Shown in pieces: positions 53,227 through 63,314 of a stretch of DNA of 64,000 bases (positions within the stretch are counted from its first letter, which is position 1; every line of letters starts with the position of its first letter). The translations under genes were made by a program, and so were the position numbers. This DNA is from Picocystis sp. L7 (taxonomy: Eukaryota > Chlorophyta > Picocystophyceae > Picocystales > Picocystaceae). Below the pieces are notes generated by a model, which ran no database searches, had not been told where the DNA came from, and saw only the letters and a program-made list of their open reading frames with translations. Where the stretch lies: assembly GCA_020975725.1 (NCBI GenBank), contig QXJR01000003.1, positions 372,001 to 436,000 on the forward strand, given 5' to 3'.

Positions 53227-56200
53227 ATGGACAACCACGGGGAAGCCGCAGGAAGGAAGGATGATCCAGGCATGTGGGAGTTCTGGATCGATCGAGGGGG
53301 AACATTCACCGACATCGTTGCGTGCTCTCCAGAACGAAAGCTGCACACCCACAAGCTACTGAGCGAGAATCCAGAGCAGTACAAGGATGCCGCCCTTGCC
53401 GGGATAAGGCATTTCTTACGTGCAGAGAAGGAAGGAATCGTACCTGCAGAGGAAATTAAATGCGTGAAAATGGGTACCACCGTGGCAACCAATGCGCTCC
53501 TGGAGAGGAAAGGAGATCGGGTTGCTTTGCTCATCACAAAAGGCTTCCGAGATGCCCTGCGTATTGCCTATCAAAATCGACCCAAGCTATTTGATCGCGA
53601 AATCGTGCTGCCTGAGCTGCTCTATGAAGAAGTGATCGAGGTGGACGAGCGCGTGGACAGAGATGGAAATGTCCTTGTGCCCATGGATGAGAGCGCTTTG
53701 GAGAAAGGTCTGCAGCATGCGTTCAACAATGGAATCAGGGCCTGTGCAATTGTTTTCATGCATGGGTACCAGTACAAGAACCATGAACAGAAGGCAGCCG
53801 CACTTGCACAACAAGTGGGGTTCACGCAAGTCTCTACCAGTCATGAAGCTAGTCCTCTAATCAAGCTTGTGGGCAGGGGAGACACGGCTGTGGTGGATGC
53901 TTACCTTTCTCCCATTCTGAGGCGGTACGTGAACCAGGTGGCTGGAGAGCTTGGAAACGTCAGGATCCAGTTCATGCAATCAAATGGAGGCTTGACAGAT
54001 GCAGGTTTGTTTCAGGGGAAAGATGCGATTCTGTCTGGTCCAGCGGGAGGAATTGTAGCTGCAACAGCAACTGCAGCATCTGCTGGATTCGATAAGCTGA
54101 TCACGTTCGACATGGGGGGCACCTCCACAGATGTGGCCCACTTTGCAGGAACATATGACCGTGCATTTGATACCCTGGTGGCTGGGGTGCGTATCAGAGC
54201 TCCAATGATGGAAATACATACGGTCGCAGCAGGCGGAGGTTCTATCTGTTTTTTCGATGGTGCCAGGTATCGTGTAGGGCCAGAGTCTGCAGGTGCTAAT
54301 CCAGGTCCGGCTGCATATCGTCGAGGCGGCCCCCTGACAGTAACTGATTGCAATGTCATGATGGGCCGCTTGCAACCTGGCCTGTTTCCTGCTGTATTCG
54401 GTCCAAATCAAGATGAGCAACTTGATGTGGAAGTTGTGCGGGAGAAGTTTATGGAGCTGGCCGGACGCATTGAGAAGGATACCGGCGATGCTCGTCCTCC
54501 AGAAGCAGTCGCAGAGGGTTTCTTGATGATTGCTGTCCAAAACATGGCCAATGCTGTAAAAAAAATAAGTGTGCAGAGAGGGTATGATGTGACCCGCTAC
54601 ACCTTGGTGAGCTTTGGAGGAGCAGGTGGACAGCATGCATGTAGAGTTGCTGATGCCCTAGGCATGACTTCAATTTTCATTCATGCTTTTGGGGGGGTGC
54701 TGTCAGCCTATGGGATGGGCTTGGCAGACGTCCGTGCGTTGCGCGAGCGTACCGTTGAACTAGTTGTAAGTGAAGCGCACATCCCGTCTATTTCCGAAGT
54801 ATTTGATCAATTGGGGATGGAGGCCATATCGGAGGTTGATGGACAGCAAGTGGAAGCCGACTGCATGGAGGTGCAGAAGAACCTGATGATACGATATCAG
54901 GGAACAGACACTGCACTCTCTGTACCTTTTTCTTTGAGTTGTGAGCGAATGGCCGAAGCTTTCGAGGACAAGTACCACCAGCAATTCGGTTTTACTATGC
55001 CCCAACGTCCACTCATTGCGGATACTGCTGTCGTGGAGGTGGTTGGGCGCACTTTCGGAGGTGTCGGCGATGCCTTTAAAGCCAGAGATGGAGGTCCCTG
55101 CGAGCCCCTGCAGCAGGTGTATGCTTTCTTTGACGGGGAATGGAGAGACATTCCAGTTTTTGCACGCGATAAACTTGCGGCTGGCCAGAGGGTGCAAGGT
55201 CCAGCGTTGATTCTTGAAGATACTGGAACCAATGTAGTGGAATGTGGATGGGAGGCAGTGTTGCACGCCGGAGGACTTCTCCTCTCAAGAACCACCCCGC
55301 TTGCTCGCAAGGTAGCAATTGGGACAGAATGTGACCCAATTTATCTAGAAGTTTTCAACAATCTTTTCATGTCCATTGCAGAGCAAATGGGGTACACGCT
55401 GCAAAACACAAGCTACAGCGTCAATATGAAGGAACGTCTAGATTTCAGCTGTGCAATCTTTGACCCGCTTGGGAATCTTATTGCGAACGCACCTCACATG
55501 CCGGTCCACCTTGGGTCCATGGGAGAGAGCATACGTGAGGTGATTCGACAAAATGAAGACAGCATGCAACCTGGTGATGTTTACGTACTGAACAACCCTT
55601 ACAGAGGGGGGACGCATTTGCCAGATGTGACGGTTGTGTCCCCCGTGTTCGATGACGCAAAGAAGAACGTGATCTTCTATGTGGGCTCTAGAGGGCATCA
55701 TGCCGATATTGGAGGAATTACCCCAGCATCCATGCCTCCGAACTCCAAAGCAGTTGACGAAGAGGGTGTCTTGATCACGAATTTCAAGCTCGTGGACCAG
55801 TACACCTTCAAGGAAGAAGAGTTTAGGAGTCTGCTGACTAGCGCCAAGTTTCCAGCCCGGGATCCGGATACGAATCTGGCCGATATACGTGCTCAGATTG
55901 CTGCAAATGAGAAGGGAATCAGGGAGCTGCGGAAAATGGTTGACAGTTTTGGTCTTGACACGGTCCAAGCCTACATGAATCACGTCCAGGACAATGCAGA
56001 GGAGGCTGTGAGAAGGGCCATCGGTGCGTTGAAAAGTGGATCGTTCGTGTACGAGTTGGATGATGGCAGCAAGGTTTGCGTGGAGATTGAAGTGGACAGT
56101 AAGACCCGGAGTGCGAAGGTTGATTTTACTGGGACTTCGGCACAACTCGAATCTAATTTCAATGCACCTTCTGCTGTTTGCCGTGCAGCCGTGATGTATG

Positions 56201-56862
56201 TTTTCCGGACTCTTGTGGAAGATGAAATCCCTATGAATGAGGGCTGCCTCAAGGCCATAGAAATTATCATTCCTGTGGGGACCATGCTCAATCCAGTGTA
56301 TCCTGCAGCCGTCGTTGCTGGCAACGTCGAAACATCGCAGGTGGTCACTGATGCCCTGTACGGTGCATTGGGAGTGATGGCTGCAGCTCAGGGGACAATG
56401 AATAACCTTACCTTTGGCAACAAACGCTATCAGTATTATGAAACTGTGTGTGGGGGAAGCGGAGCAGGTCCACACTTCAATGGGACAGATGCAGTGCATA
56501 CACATATGACAAATTCCAGAATGACGGACCCAGAGATTTTGGAACTGCGCTACCCGGTTCTCCTTGAAAGTTTTGAGATACGCCGCGGATCCGGAGGAAA
56601 AGGAAAGTTCAAAGGTGGTGATGGTATAACTCGCCGCATTCGCTTCCTGGAAAATATGGAGGTGATCATTCTTTCTAATCACAGACGCGTGCCGCCGTAC
56701 GGCATGGCAGGGGGGCAACCTGGAGAATGCGGTAAAAACTGGGTGGAGCACGCTGATGGGACCCGGAAAGATCTGGCCAGCTGTGAATCGATAAACGTGC
56801 AAGCGGGCGACGTGTTTGTTATGCAAACTCCATCGGGTGGTGGCTATGGTACCCCTCAGTGA
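53227..56862 (+). CDS. OPLAH: 5-oxoprolinase, ATP-hydrolysing, HyuA-HyuB fusion
   Basis: The enzyme opens 5-oxoproline to glutamate with ATP in glutathione turnover. The 1211-residue product has the ATP-grasping start WEFWIDRGGTFTDIVA at about residues 17-32, MGTTVATNALLERKGDR, then DMGGTSTDVAHFAG and VAAGGGS in the HyuA half, and the HyuB half from about residue 695 (DPIYLEVFNNLFMSIAEQMG, RGHHADIGGITPASMPP, GGGYGTPQ at the end). Animal and fungal enzymes are about 1285 residues. The WIDRGGTFTDIVA opening and shorter length recall bacterial and cyanobacterial fused enzymes as I remember them. The frame is open to an ATG at 53098, but the start at 53227 lies just before the conserved domain. 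Codon use looks less GC-ended than in neighbours. Confidence 0.95.
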   Translation: MDNHGEAAGRKDDPGMWEFWIDRGGTFTDIVACSPERKLHTHKLLSENPEQYKDAALAGIRHFLRAEKEGIVPAEEIKCVKMGTTVATNALLERKGDRVALLITKGFRDALRIAYQNRPKLFDREIVLPELLYEEVIEVDERVDRDGNVLVPMDESALEKGLQHAFNNGIRACAIVFMHGYQYKNHEQKAAALAQQVGFTQVSTSHEASPLIKLVGRGDTAVVDAYLSPILRRYVNQVAGELGNVRIQFMQSNGGLTDAGLFQGKDAILSGPAGGIVAATATAASAGFDKLITFDMGGTSTDVAHFAGTYDRAFDTLVAGVRIRAPMMEIHTVAAGGGSICFFDGARYRVGPESAGANPGPAAYRRGGPLTVTDCNVMMGRLQPGLFPAVFGPNQDEQLDVEVVREKFMELAGRIEKDTGDARPPEAVAEGFLMIAVQNMANAVKKISVQRGYDVTRYTLVSFGGAGGQHACRVADALGMTSIFIHAFGGVLSAYGMGLADVRALRERTVELVVSEAHIPSISEVFDQLGMEAISEVDGQQVEADCMEVQKNLMIRYQGTDTALSVPFSLSCERMAEAFEDKYHQQFGFTMPQRPLIADTAVVEVVGRTFGGVGDAFKARDGGPCEPLQQVYAFFDGEWRDIPVFARDKLAAGQRVQGPALILEDTGTNVVECGWEAVLHAGGLLLSRTTPLARKVAIGTECDPIYLEVFNNLFMSIAEQMGYTLQNTSYSVNMKERLDFSCAIFDPLGNLIANAPHMPVHLGSMGESIREVIRQNEDSMQPGDVYVLNNPYRGGTHLPDVTVVSPVFDDAKKNVIFYVGSRGHHADIGGITPASMPPNSKAVDEEGVLITNFKLVDQYTFKEEEFRSLLTSAKFPARDPDTNLADIRAQIAANEKGIRELRKMVDSFGLDTVQAYMNHVQDNAEEAVRRAIGALKSGSFVYELDDGSKVCVEIEVDSKTRSAKVDFTGTSAQLESNFNAPSAVCRAAVMYVFRTLVEDEIPMNEGCLKAIEIIIPVGTMLNPVYPAAVVAGNVETSQVVTDALYGALGVMAAAQGTMNNLTFGNKRYQYYETVCGGSGAGPHFNGTDAVHTHMTNSRMTDPEILELRYPVLLESFEIRRGSGGKGKFKGGDGITRRIRFLENMEVIILSNHRRVPPYGMAGGQPGECGKNWVEHADGTRKDLASCESINVQAGDVFVMQTPSGGGYGTPQ

Positions 56863-59800
56863 GGCATATCTCTGTACTTCTGGGCATTTTCCTACTGAAA
56901 TTCCGTGACCATGCGGCCTTTCTTGACAGATGTTGAATATTTGGTGGCTTTTTGGAAACCACTCCATCCTTTGCATGAACTTTGAGTAAAATGCCTTTCT
57001 TGCATTTGTAATGTCGCCGCTAGCCACCCATTGCGAAGCACAAGGACTCTTTTGTTCGCCCTAGCACCGAAACTTGCCCGGGCTCGTTTGCAATGCTTCC
57101 ACTTGGGAATCGAGGAAATAGGTAGCAACTAGGAAGAGCGTGCCATGCAAGGTTTTCCGGCACCATTGTAGCGGTGCTTGCCGTTTCTTTCCACGAGGAT
57201 CGTCCAGGGGCAACGTGTACTTGCTCTAGTTGCTTGTGAGCATACATGATTTCGAATGGCTTCGTTCTCGCTACGTTTTCGTTTTACAACAAATATTCTT
57301 GAAATGGACAGAACAGTGCACGTTAAGCACCATGCTTAGCAATCCTAGGCCAATGGCCGACATTTCAAGCGTCAACGTCCGCATCAATACTGTGTAAGGA
57401 TTGGGATTGGGTATGCTTGTCCTCCTCTCGGATCCCACCATTTGATTGAAAACGAAGAACAACGGAACACATGCAACAAACTGGCTCGTTCTTACAATCG
57501 AACACTTGTCGATGCAATCCGAGGAAGAGCGAGACTTGCATGTCATAGGTGCCAACTCGAAGTAAAGCATACACGCCCTGTTCTCATGACGAACGTGTGC
57601 GTCTCGCATTTTCTTGACTGGCATATTATTTTCATTGTCTTTCAAAAAGTTGGTGTCAGTAACGTGGGCTTGAGCGTGACTTTCTCCACACTTGAAGATG
57701 AAAAGGCTTGTTTGTATTTGCTTGCGTTGTAGAGCAATCTGTCCATAGTCGCACCCGTATTGTATCCTTGGTACTACGGTGTGGGTCCTAGCCATATGCA
57801 CCATTAGACGCAAGCGTCTAGTATATCGCGCAATCAGTACCGCTGCTCTCTGAACCTCTTGAATCACTTCTACAAACCACTGACAGCGAAGCTCGTTCTT
57901 CTCTTACATTCGTTGCAAGTCAAGAACGTGTTTGGTTCATTTTCTACCACTTCGTACAAGTGTTGCAAAGCAAATCAATTTTGCGCGGTTTGAGTTATTT
58001 CATTGGTATAGGTTTAGCATTGTCTTGTCCATCACGGCCAGGTAGGGCTACCACCGTCCTAAGAAGCAAATTTGAGTCCGATAAATTTTAGTCAGCAACG
58101 TGGCGCCTGCTTGAATGTGGAAATGTTGCGAACTAAGCCCCAAGAGCATGCGTTGCCCATTCCAACGTCAACCGTGTTTGTCATCCTTCTATGAACCACG
58201 TTCCCGCGACGTCCATGGATGTAAAGAAGGTAGCTAGGATGATTCGCCTCTTGAGGCTCTTTCCTAGATTATTCAACTTCGAGTCCACATTTTGCGCATG
58301 GTCCTCGCCGTCTTCACACGTCGGCCACGTCTGCCGTGTTCGATACTATGGGTGCACTTCCCGTTTGCTATGGCTACGCAAGGTAAGCCTACCCCTCCAA
58401 TGAAGGTAGGTCTCCATCGAAGGAACAAGTGGGCCATGGACCCGGTATGTCTCCAATCGGTCGAAAGATGCCCTTAGCTAATCTCGGAATGGTAGGAAGA
58501 GGTCGGTCCGGGTCAATGGGACTAAAAGCGACCTGTCCAACGGGCGAATCTTTTGGGATCTTTGGGGGACAACTAAGGGCGGGGGTGTCGTGTGACCAGA
58601 TTGCATCGAGGAGAGCCTGGCTGCTGAACCATTCGTTTGGGATGCGGGTCCATGTGAACACCGGCACCCGCCAATTAGTTGGGGAGATCCATCTAGAATG
58701 CTCCTTCCCATGAAGACCCTAAGAGGGCCTCCTTTGCCTTGAAATCGGTGAGAATTTGCTTGACCCTACGAGGTACACGGCGTCTCTCCCAAGAGCTTGG
58801 CGCACCTTCTCCACGTGCCAATTGCTCCCGACGACCTCCCAAAGCTTGCTCACGGCATCCCTTGCGCGAAGGAGCAGAGCCCCCCCCCCGAGAAACAAGA
58901 AGGCCCAAGAAGAGCCGAGAAAAGGGGTCACTACTTTCCAAGCGGTTCCTCCCACGTCCTACCGTGGAGATACAAGGTACATCAGAAGATAACGGGTGTG
59001 CAATAGTGCTCCTTAAGAATGCTTTGTAACACTATTGGCCCATGTCATCGCCTTGTCCTACCAAGGCACGTAACCAAGATCCTTACGGGCTGTTTTAGTT
59101 GAGACTTGACACGACATTGCCTTTTGCACGGTGTCCCACGCTTCCTTAATGACGTGCCTCGGGAATGCCCATCGAATGTCACCCTACATCTTCCCCTCCA
59201 TTGCACGAGGGGTCCACCTCGATTTCCCCTCATTGGTCACCCCTCCATCATTAGGCTTGGAGGTGGCACGGATCCACAATAGGATGGTTGATCCATGACA
59301 ATGGTTTCTAGGGGAGCTCTTTCTTTGCTTTATCGTTTCGGAAAGTGAATCGATGTAATGAAAATCCTTTAAAAACCTTGCCCACGAGTATTGGTGAGCA
59401 TGTTTATTTAACATACGTGAGATTAACCAATGATGGAAGTGGGACACAGACATGGCGCCACCTGGTCGAATCATGTTTGATTTCTCAAGAGAAGTCTTGA
59501 AAAATCCGAAGAGAACTTCGAATTTGGTCCTTTGGAGAGGCGGAAGATGACAAACGAAGGAGAGTATCGCATTGCGACCATTCCGGAATGGTAGGACATC
59601 CAACGATATCTTGGCCTCACGTCTTACAAGTTCACGTTTCATTTGCACCCTACACTTGCTTCGGTCCAGCCATGTTTGCATCATCCTTGCCTTCTGCCGT
59701 CCATCAACCCTCGAGGGTGGCATGCCTTGATGCTTCCCATTGAGAAGGACCCAAAGGGAGGTCCGTACGTCTCACGAAGTCTCTCTCCTGGTCGCTGATT

Positions 59801-60036
59801 GGTGGAAACACGTCCACCTGGGTCACTCCCCCCCATTTCCAAGGACGACACGGTCGACTACCACCTCGATTGCCGCAGAGGAACGTCTGATCACTACCAT
59901 AGCCTTCCTCGCACGATCTTGTCCTTCCCTTTCGCGTATCCACGGCCAATACCGCCGAGGACGGGGGTCCTCGGTCGGACACGCGACTCATACCACCCCC
60001 GAATCCTCTGCGAGGATCGGTCGTAGCCGGGGTACG
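56863..60036. other. 3.2 kb gene-poor island
   Basis: No host gene is recognised. Frames are short and, as in the 10.7-17 kb island, the DNA looks less GC-rich. On the minus strand, 59723-58389 reads in places like eroded protein (for example SHFHHWLISRMLNKHAHQY and HDTPALSCPPKIPKD), perhaps from an old transposon, but no domain can be named. The last 300 bases before 60037 should hold the bZIP promoter. Confidence 0.5.
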
Positions 60037-60939
60037 ATGCAGGACGCGTGCTGCGGTTCCATCAGATCCGATCGTTTGCGCGCGCCTCGTGCGCGCGCGA
60101 TGTCTCCGACGATGGCGTCACCCATGGTGCGTTCGCCGACCGCAGAGGCACTGGAAGAGGCCCTGGGTGGTCTCACGGACGAGGAAGTGGCCTCGTTGCT
60201 GTTTTCGGAAGAGGAGGAACCCTTGCTCGAAGCAGAAGCGTCCGGCGACGCCGAAGAGGCGCTGTTGGAGATCCTGCGGAGCTTGGACGACTTGGAAGAG
60301 AAGAGCAGCGATGAACAGAGCACGCACGAACCAGATGTTAAGAAACGAAAGAGGTTGGAGAGGAACCGAGCCAGCGCAGCACTGTCTCGAGAGCGGAAGA
60401 GGACGCAGATGCGGTCGCTGGAAAGCAAGTGCCGAGCGTTAGAGAACGCGAACGCGCACTTGAACTTCCTTTGGACCCGATCCTGCATGGAAAACCAGCT
60501 GCTCAAGGAGGAACTTGTACGTCTACGTAAAGGCGCAAGTGGATCGGAAGAAGGTGCGGCCCAACAGTCCGCAGTACTGCTCGATAGCTATGAAAACGAG
60601 ACCCCACCGCAGTTGGGTGGACCACACCTTCTTCCTTCCAAACCCTCGGCGAGCAGCAGGCTTTCAGTCCAAGGCAACCTCCGACTCCAGCTGTTCTGCC
60701 TCTCCCTCGCGTGCAGCCTCTCCGGAATAAACCTGGATCAAAGAAGTGAACGTATGGATGGCCATGGAGGACACCTGAATCCGATATGGGATTCGAGCCA
60801 TTGCTCTCCGTATGAGATGGAGGTGTTTGTCAGAGGTGGGGGGCATCGAAAGAAAGAGAGGAGGAGGAGGCTGGAAAGAGCACGAATGAGGTTTCAAGCA
60901 TATGACCCCGAAAGCATGATTTGCCCGGTTGCAGCTTAG
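60037..60939 (+). CDS. bZIP transcription factor
   Basis: The 300-residue product has an acidic N-terminal region (EEEEPLLEAEASGDAEEALLE) suited to activation. The basic region KKRKRLERNRASAALSRERKR lies at about residues 103-123 and carries the invariant N-x7-R spacing (N at RNRAS, R at SRERK). A short leucine zipper follows (LESKCRALENANAHLNFL, then LLKEELVRL). A moderately hydrophobic stretch LRLQLFCLSLACSLSGI sits at about 219-235, and the C-terminus is arginine-rich. The basic region resembles ATF6/CREB3/HAC1-type stress factors; the hydrophobic stretch is too weak to call a membrane anchor. Start at 60037 is the first ATG; 60100 and 60115 are alternatives. AATAAA lies about 8 bases past the stop. 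Confidence 0.85.
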   Translation: MQDACCGSIRSDRLRAPRARAMSPTMASPMVRSPTAEALEEALGGLTDEEVASLLFSEEEEPLLEAEASGDAEEALLEILRSLDDLEEKSSDEQSTHEPDVKKRKRLERNRASAALSRERKRTQMRSLESKCRALENANAHLNFLWTRSCMENQLLKEELVRLRKGASGSEEGAAQQSAVLLDSYENETPPQLGGPHLLPSKPSASSRLSVQGNLRLQLFCLSLACSLSGINLDQRSERMDGHGGHLNPIWDSSHCSPYEMEVFVRGGGHRKKERRRRLERARMRFQAYDPESMICPVAA

Positions 60940-60946
60940 CACGTAC

Positions 60947-60952
60947 AATAAA
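60947..60952 (+). promoter_or_regulatory. polyadenylation signal of the bZIP gene
   Basis: AATAAA follows the bZIP stop by about 8 bases, in keeping with the very short 3' ends elsewhere in the window. Confidence 0.55.
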
Positions 60953-61109
60953 ATTTTTCACCTGTTTATTATTGGAGACCGCCATGCTGCCAACTCCCAT
61001 GAGTGTCATTGACCTTGAGTGGATCAATCATCTCAGCAAGCATGCTGCGCCAAATTGCAACTTTGAATGCGCGACGCGCTCTTCCTTCGGACCGTCCACC
61101 CTGCTCCAT

Positions 61110-63194
61110 TCACCTCAGTGGTGTGACTGGGGCGGTACTGCATGCGGTGAACTCGCTCGTTTGCAAAAGATGTTTCTGGCCTTCATCAAGCCGCGCCGTA
61201 AGGATTCCTTCCCCCAACATCTTCTGAAAAAAGAGAATGCACTTTCCAGCTGCACATTCTGTCAGCTGATGCCCGCATTTGAGTGCTTCGAACATAGGTC
61301 CAATGAAAAGATCTACGTGCATCTTGAACTTCTTCTTTCCCACATTTTCAGCGATGATGGGGAGCTTGCGCCAGAGCGTCTCTTGTAGGTTGTAATAGTG
61401 TGAAAAGTGCCGCACGTATGCCAATTCGCTCAAAGGCTCCATGTAAACAAGGACCTTGTCCGGTATCACACAGGACAGTTCCGCCACAAGGCAGATGGCT
61501 CCGTCGGAGGCTTCCCAAGGCTCCTTCTCGCGCTGAAAACCATGGTCCATACATCCACTGCCACGTCGCAGTTTTGGAGCCAGTGAACCGCACGAGAACA
61601 TCGTCTGGTTGTCCCGCATACCATCATCGTCCTCCTCAAGCAAGCGCCGTGCATGTGCTACACCAAAGGTCGAAACGTTTTCGAGGTTGGAAAACCTCTT
61701 TGAATCTTCAGGCTGCTGCTTTGCCATGCAAAGACGCTCCTCCAACAATGGCAGTATGCGCGTTTCTGCTTCCACCCCGTACGCTCTCCTCACTTGAGCC
61801 AGTGCAAAGGCCGAGTTGTCTCGCACAGAAGCAATGTTGTCCCAGAGATGATCAAACCAAAGGCGATAGAGCTCGTCAAGTAGAGGACGGGCTTCCTCCG
61901 AAAACTCCATGGCCGCGCGCGCCGTGGCAGTGCATGCAACATCACGCACTGGCCAGCTCTCATCTCGGAAGCAGACGAGCAGTGCCTTGAGGAGGGTAGG
62001 TACATGTGGGGCCACGGCCCCTCGGTTCACCTTGGCCATGGCTTCTGCTATACATGCACATGCTGCTTCCCTTACTGCATGGTTGTCGGCCTTGCATTGC
62101 TGTACGTAGTACTTGGCAACATGTGGGAATACCTTGGCCATCCATTCCCTCCCGTGGTTTCCCATGACCGCTTCCCAGGTCTCCTGCGAATAGTTGCGCA
62201 CCCCCTCTGCCACGTAATGACGATTGAGTGCCATGCGCGGTAGTAGCAGCTCAAAAAACTCGGGCTTCTTACCTCCCACGTGAAGGAGGAACGCACGCGT
62301 GGCTGTACTGGCCGCGTATCGTACCTGGGACCAGTTGTCACCCAATCCCCGGGCCAGGAAGGATGCAAACGCGTGCCCGAGGGCGTACACGTCTTCTTCA
62401 CTGGATCCTTCGCACAGGGCTGCTACGACACGATGCGCCGCTTCGCGCACGAACCGATTCTCGTGGAGCATGGCTTTGGCCAACAACGCCAGCGTCTCTT
62501 CGTCGGCCAAGATTCGGTCCTCTTCCACCTCTTCCTTCGGTCCTGCCTCGATTCGGTGATGGCGTCGCATTGCTCGACCTTCCGCCATGCTCTGCAGCGT
62601 CCTCAGCGACGTCTCCAAGCACCTCCAGCCTTCGGTGCTTGGCCGGAACGTTCCTGTTCCTGGTTTGGGTGCAGCGTTGGCACGACGGAGCATGTCCACC
62701 AGCCATTCGTCTTCTTCGTCGCTGTCTTCGTCTCCTGGACCTGGGTTCGTGCGTGAGATGGGGCTTACCTCGCCTCCATCGTCCACCCTTTCGAAGTTGT
62801 CGCGAACGCTGCGCACGGCGGCGCTTCGCACGTTTCGAACCGCGTCGGCACGTCCACGTGCGCCCACGACACGCGCGGCTTCGGCGACCGCCTCTCGCAC
62901 GCGTGGTTCTGGATCCTCCAGGTGTTCCAAGATGGCGTGAACCATCTCCTGCGTCCTTTCTGCAGCTTTGACGACGTCTTTCTCCGCCATCGCCAAGGCG
63001 GAAGCGACGTGCATCGCCGATGCACGCGCCGTCCAGGCGTCTCCCTTCCTCCCTCGTTCCAGGAGCACCTGGAAGGCCTCTTCGGCACGTGCCATGTCCT
63101 CTGGTCGATCCAGCTGTCCTCTCAGCTCCTCCAAAGCCGCATCTCGTTCGATCTGACGAGGCGCGCAAAGGCGTTGCGCCAAATCCGACGCCAT
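61110..63194 (-). CDS. HEAT/ARM-repeat protein, unknown function
   Basis: The 694-residue product is alpha-helical throughout, with HEAT repeats from the start (ERDAALEELRGQL, EDPEPRVREAVAEAARVVG, RFVREAAHRVVAAL, NWSQVRYAASTATRAFLL, NHAVREAACACIAEAMAKV, ESWPVRDVACTATARAA). An acidic segment, GPGDEDSDEEDEWLVDMLRRA, lies at about residues 150-170. The closest thing I recall is a group of plant ARM-repeat proteins of unknown function with the same WSQVRYAAS and WPVRD blocks; importin-like scaffolds are the alternative. No signal or membrane segment. The start at 63194 is the only upstream ATG. It is followed at 61109 by the 3' end facing the bZIP gene, about 170 bases between stops. Confidence 0.8.
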   Translation of the reverse strand: MASDLAQRLCAPRQIERDAALEELRGQLDRPEDMARAEEAFQVLLERGRKGDAWTARASAMHVASALAMAEKDVVKAAERTQEMVHAILEHLEDPEPRVREAVAEAARVVGARGRADAVRNVRSAAVRSVRDNFERVDDGGEVSPISRTNPGPGDEDSDEEDEWLVDMLRRANAAPKPGTGTFRPSTEGWRCLETSLRTLQSMAEGRAMRRHHRIEAGPKEEVEEDRILADEETLALLAKAMLHENRFVREAAHRVVAALCEGSSEEDVYALGHAFASFLARGLGDNWSQVRYAASTATRAFLLHVGGKKPEFFELLLPRMALNRHYVAEGVRNYSQETWEAVMGNHGREWMAKVFPHVAKYYVQQCKADNHAVREAACACIAEAMAKVNRGAVAPHVPTLLKALLVCFRDESWPVRDVACTATARAAMEFSEEARPLLDELYRLWFDHLWDNIASVRDNSAFALAQVRRAYGVEAETRILPLLEERLCMAKQQPEDSKRFSNLENVSTFGVAHARRLLEEDDDGMRDNQTMFSCGSLAPKLRRGSGCMDHGFQREKEPWEASDGAICLVAELSCVIPDKVLVYMEPLSELAYVRHFSHYYNLQETLWRKLPIIAENVGKKKFKMHVDLFIGPMFEALKCGHQLTECAAGKCILFFQKMLGEGILTARLDEGQKHLLQTSEFTACSTAPVTPLR

Positions 63195-63314
63195 AGCCGC
63201 AGCTGCGAATATTCGCGAATGAAACCTCCGGCTCGTGGCCCGTGGGAGTTAACCCAAAAGTTCACGATACGGTGGGGTGGGGGAGGACCTGTTGAGAGAC
63301 CCGACCCCAATCGG

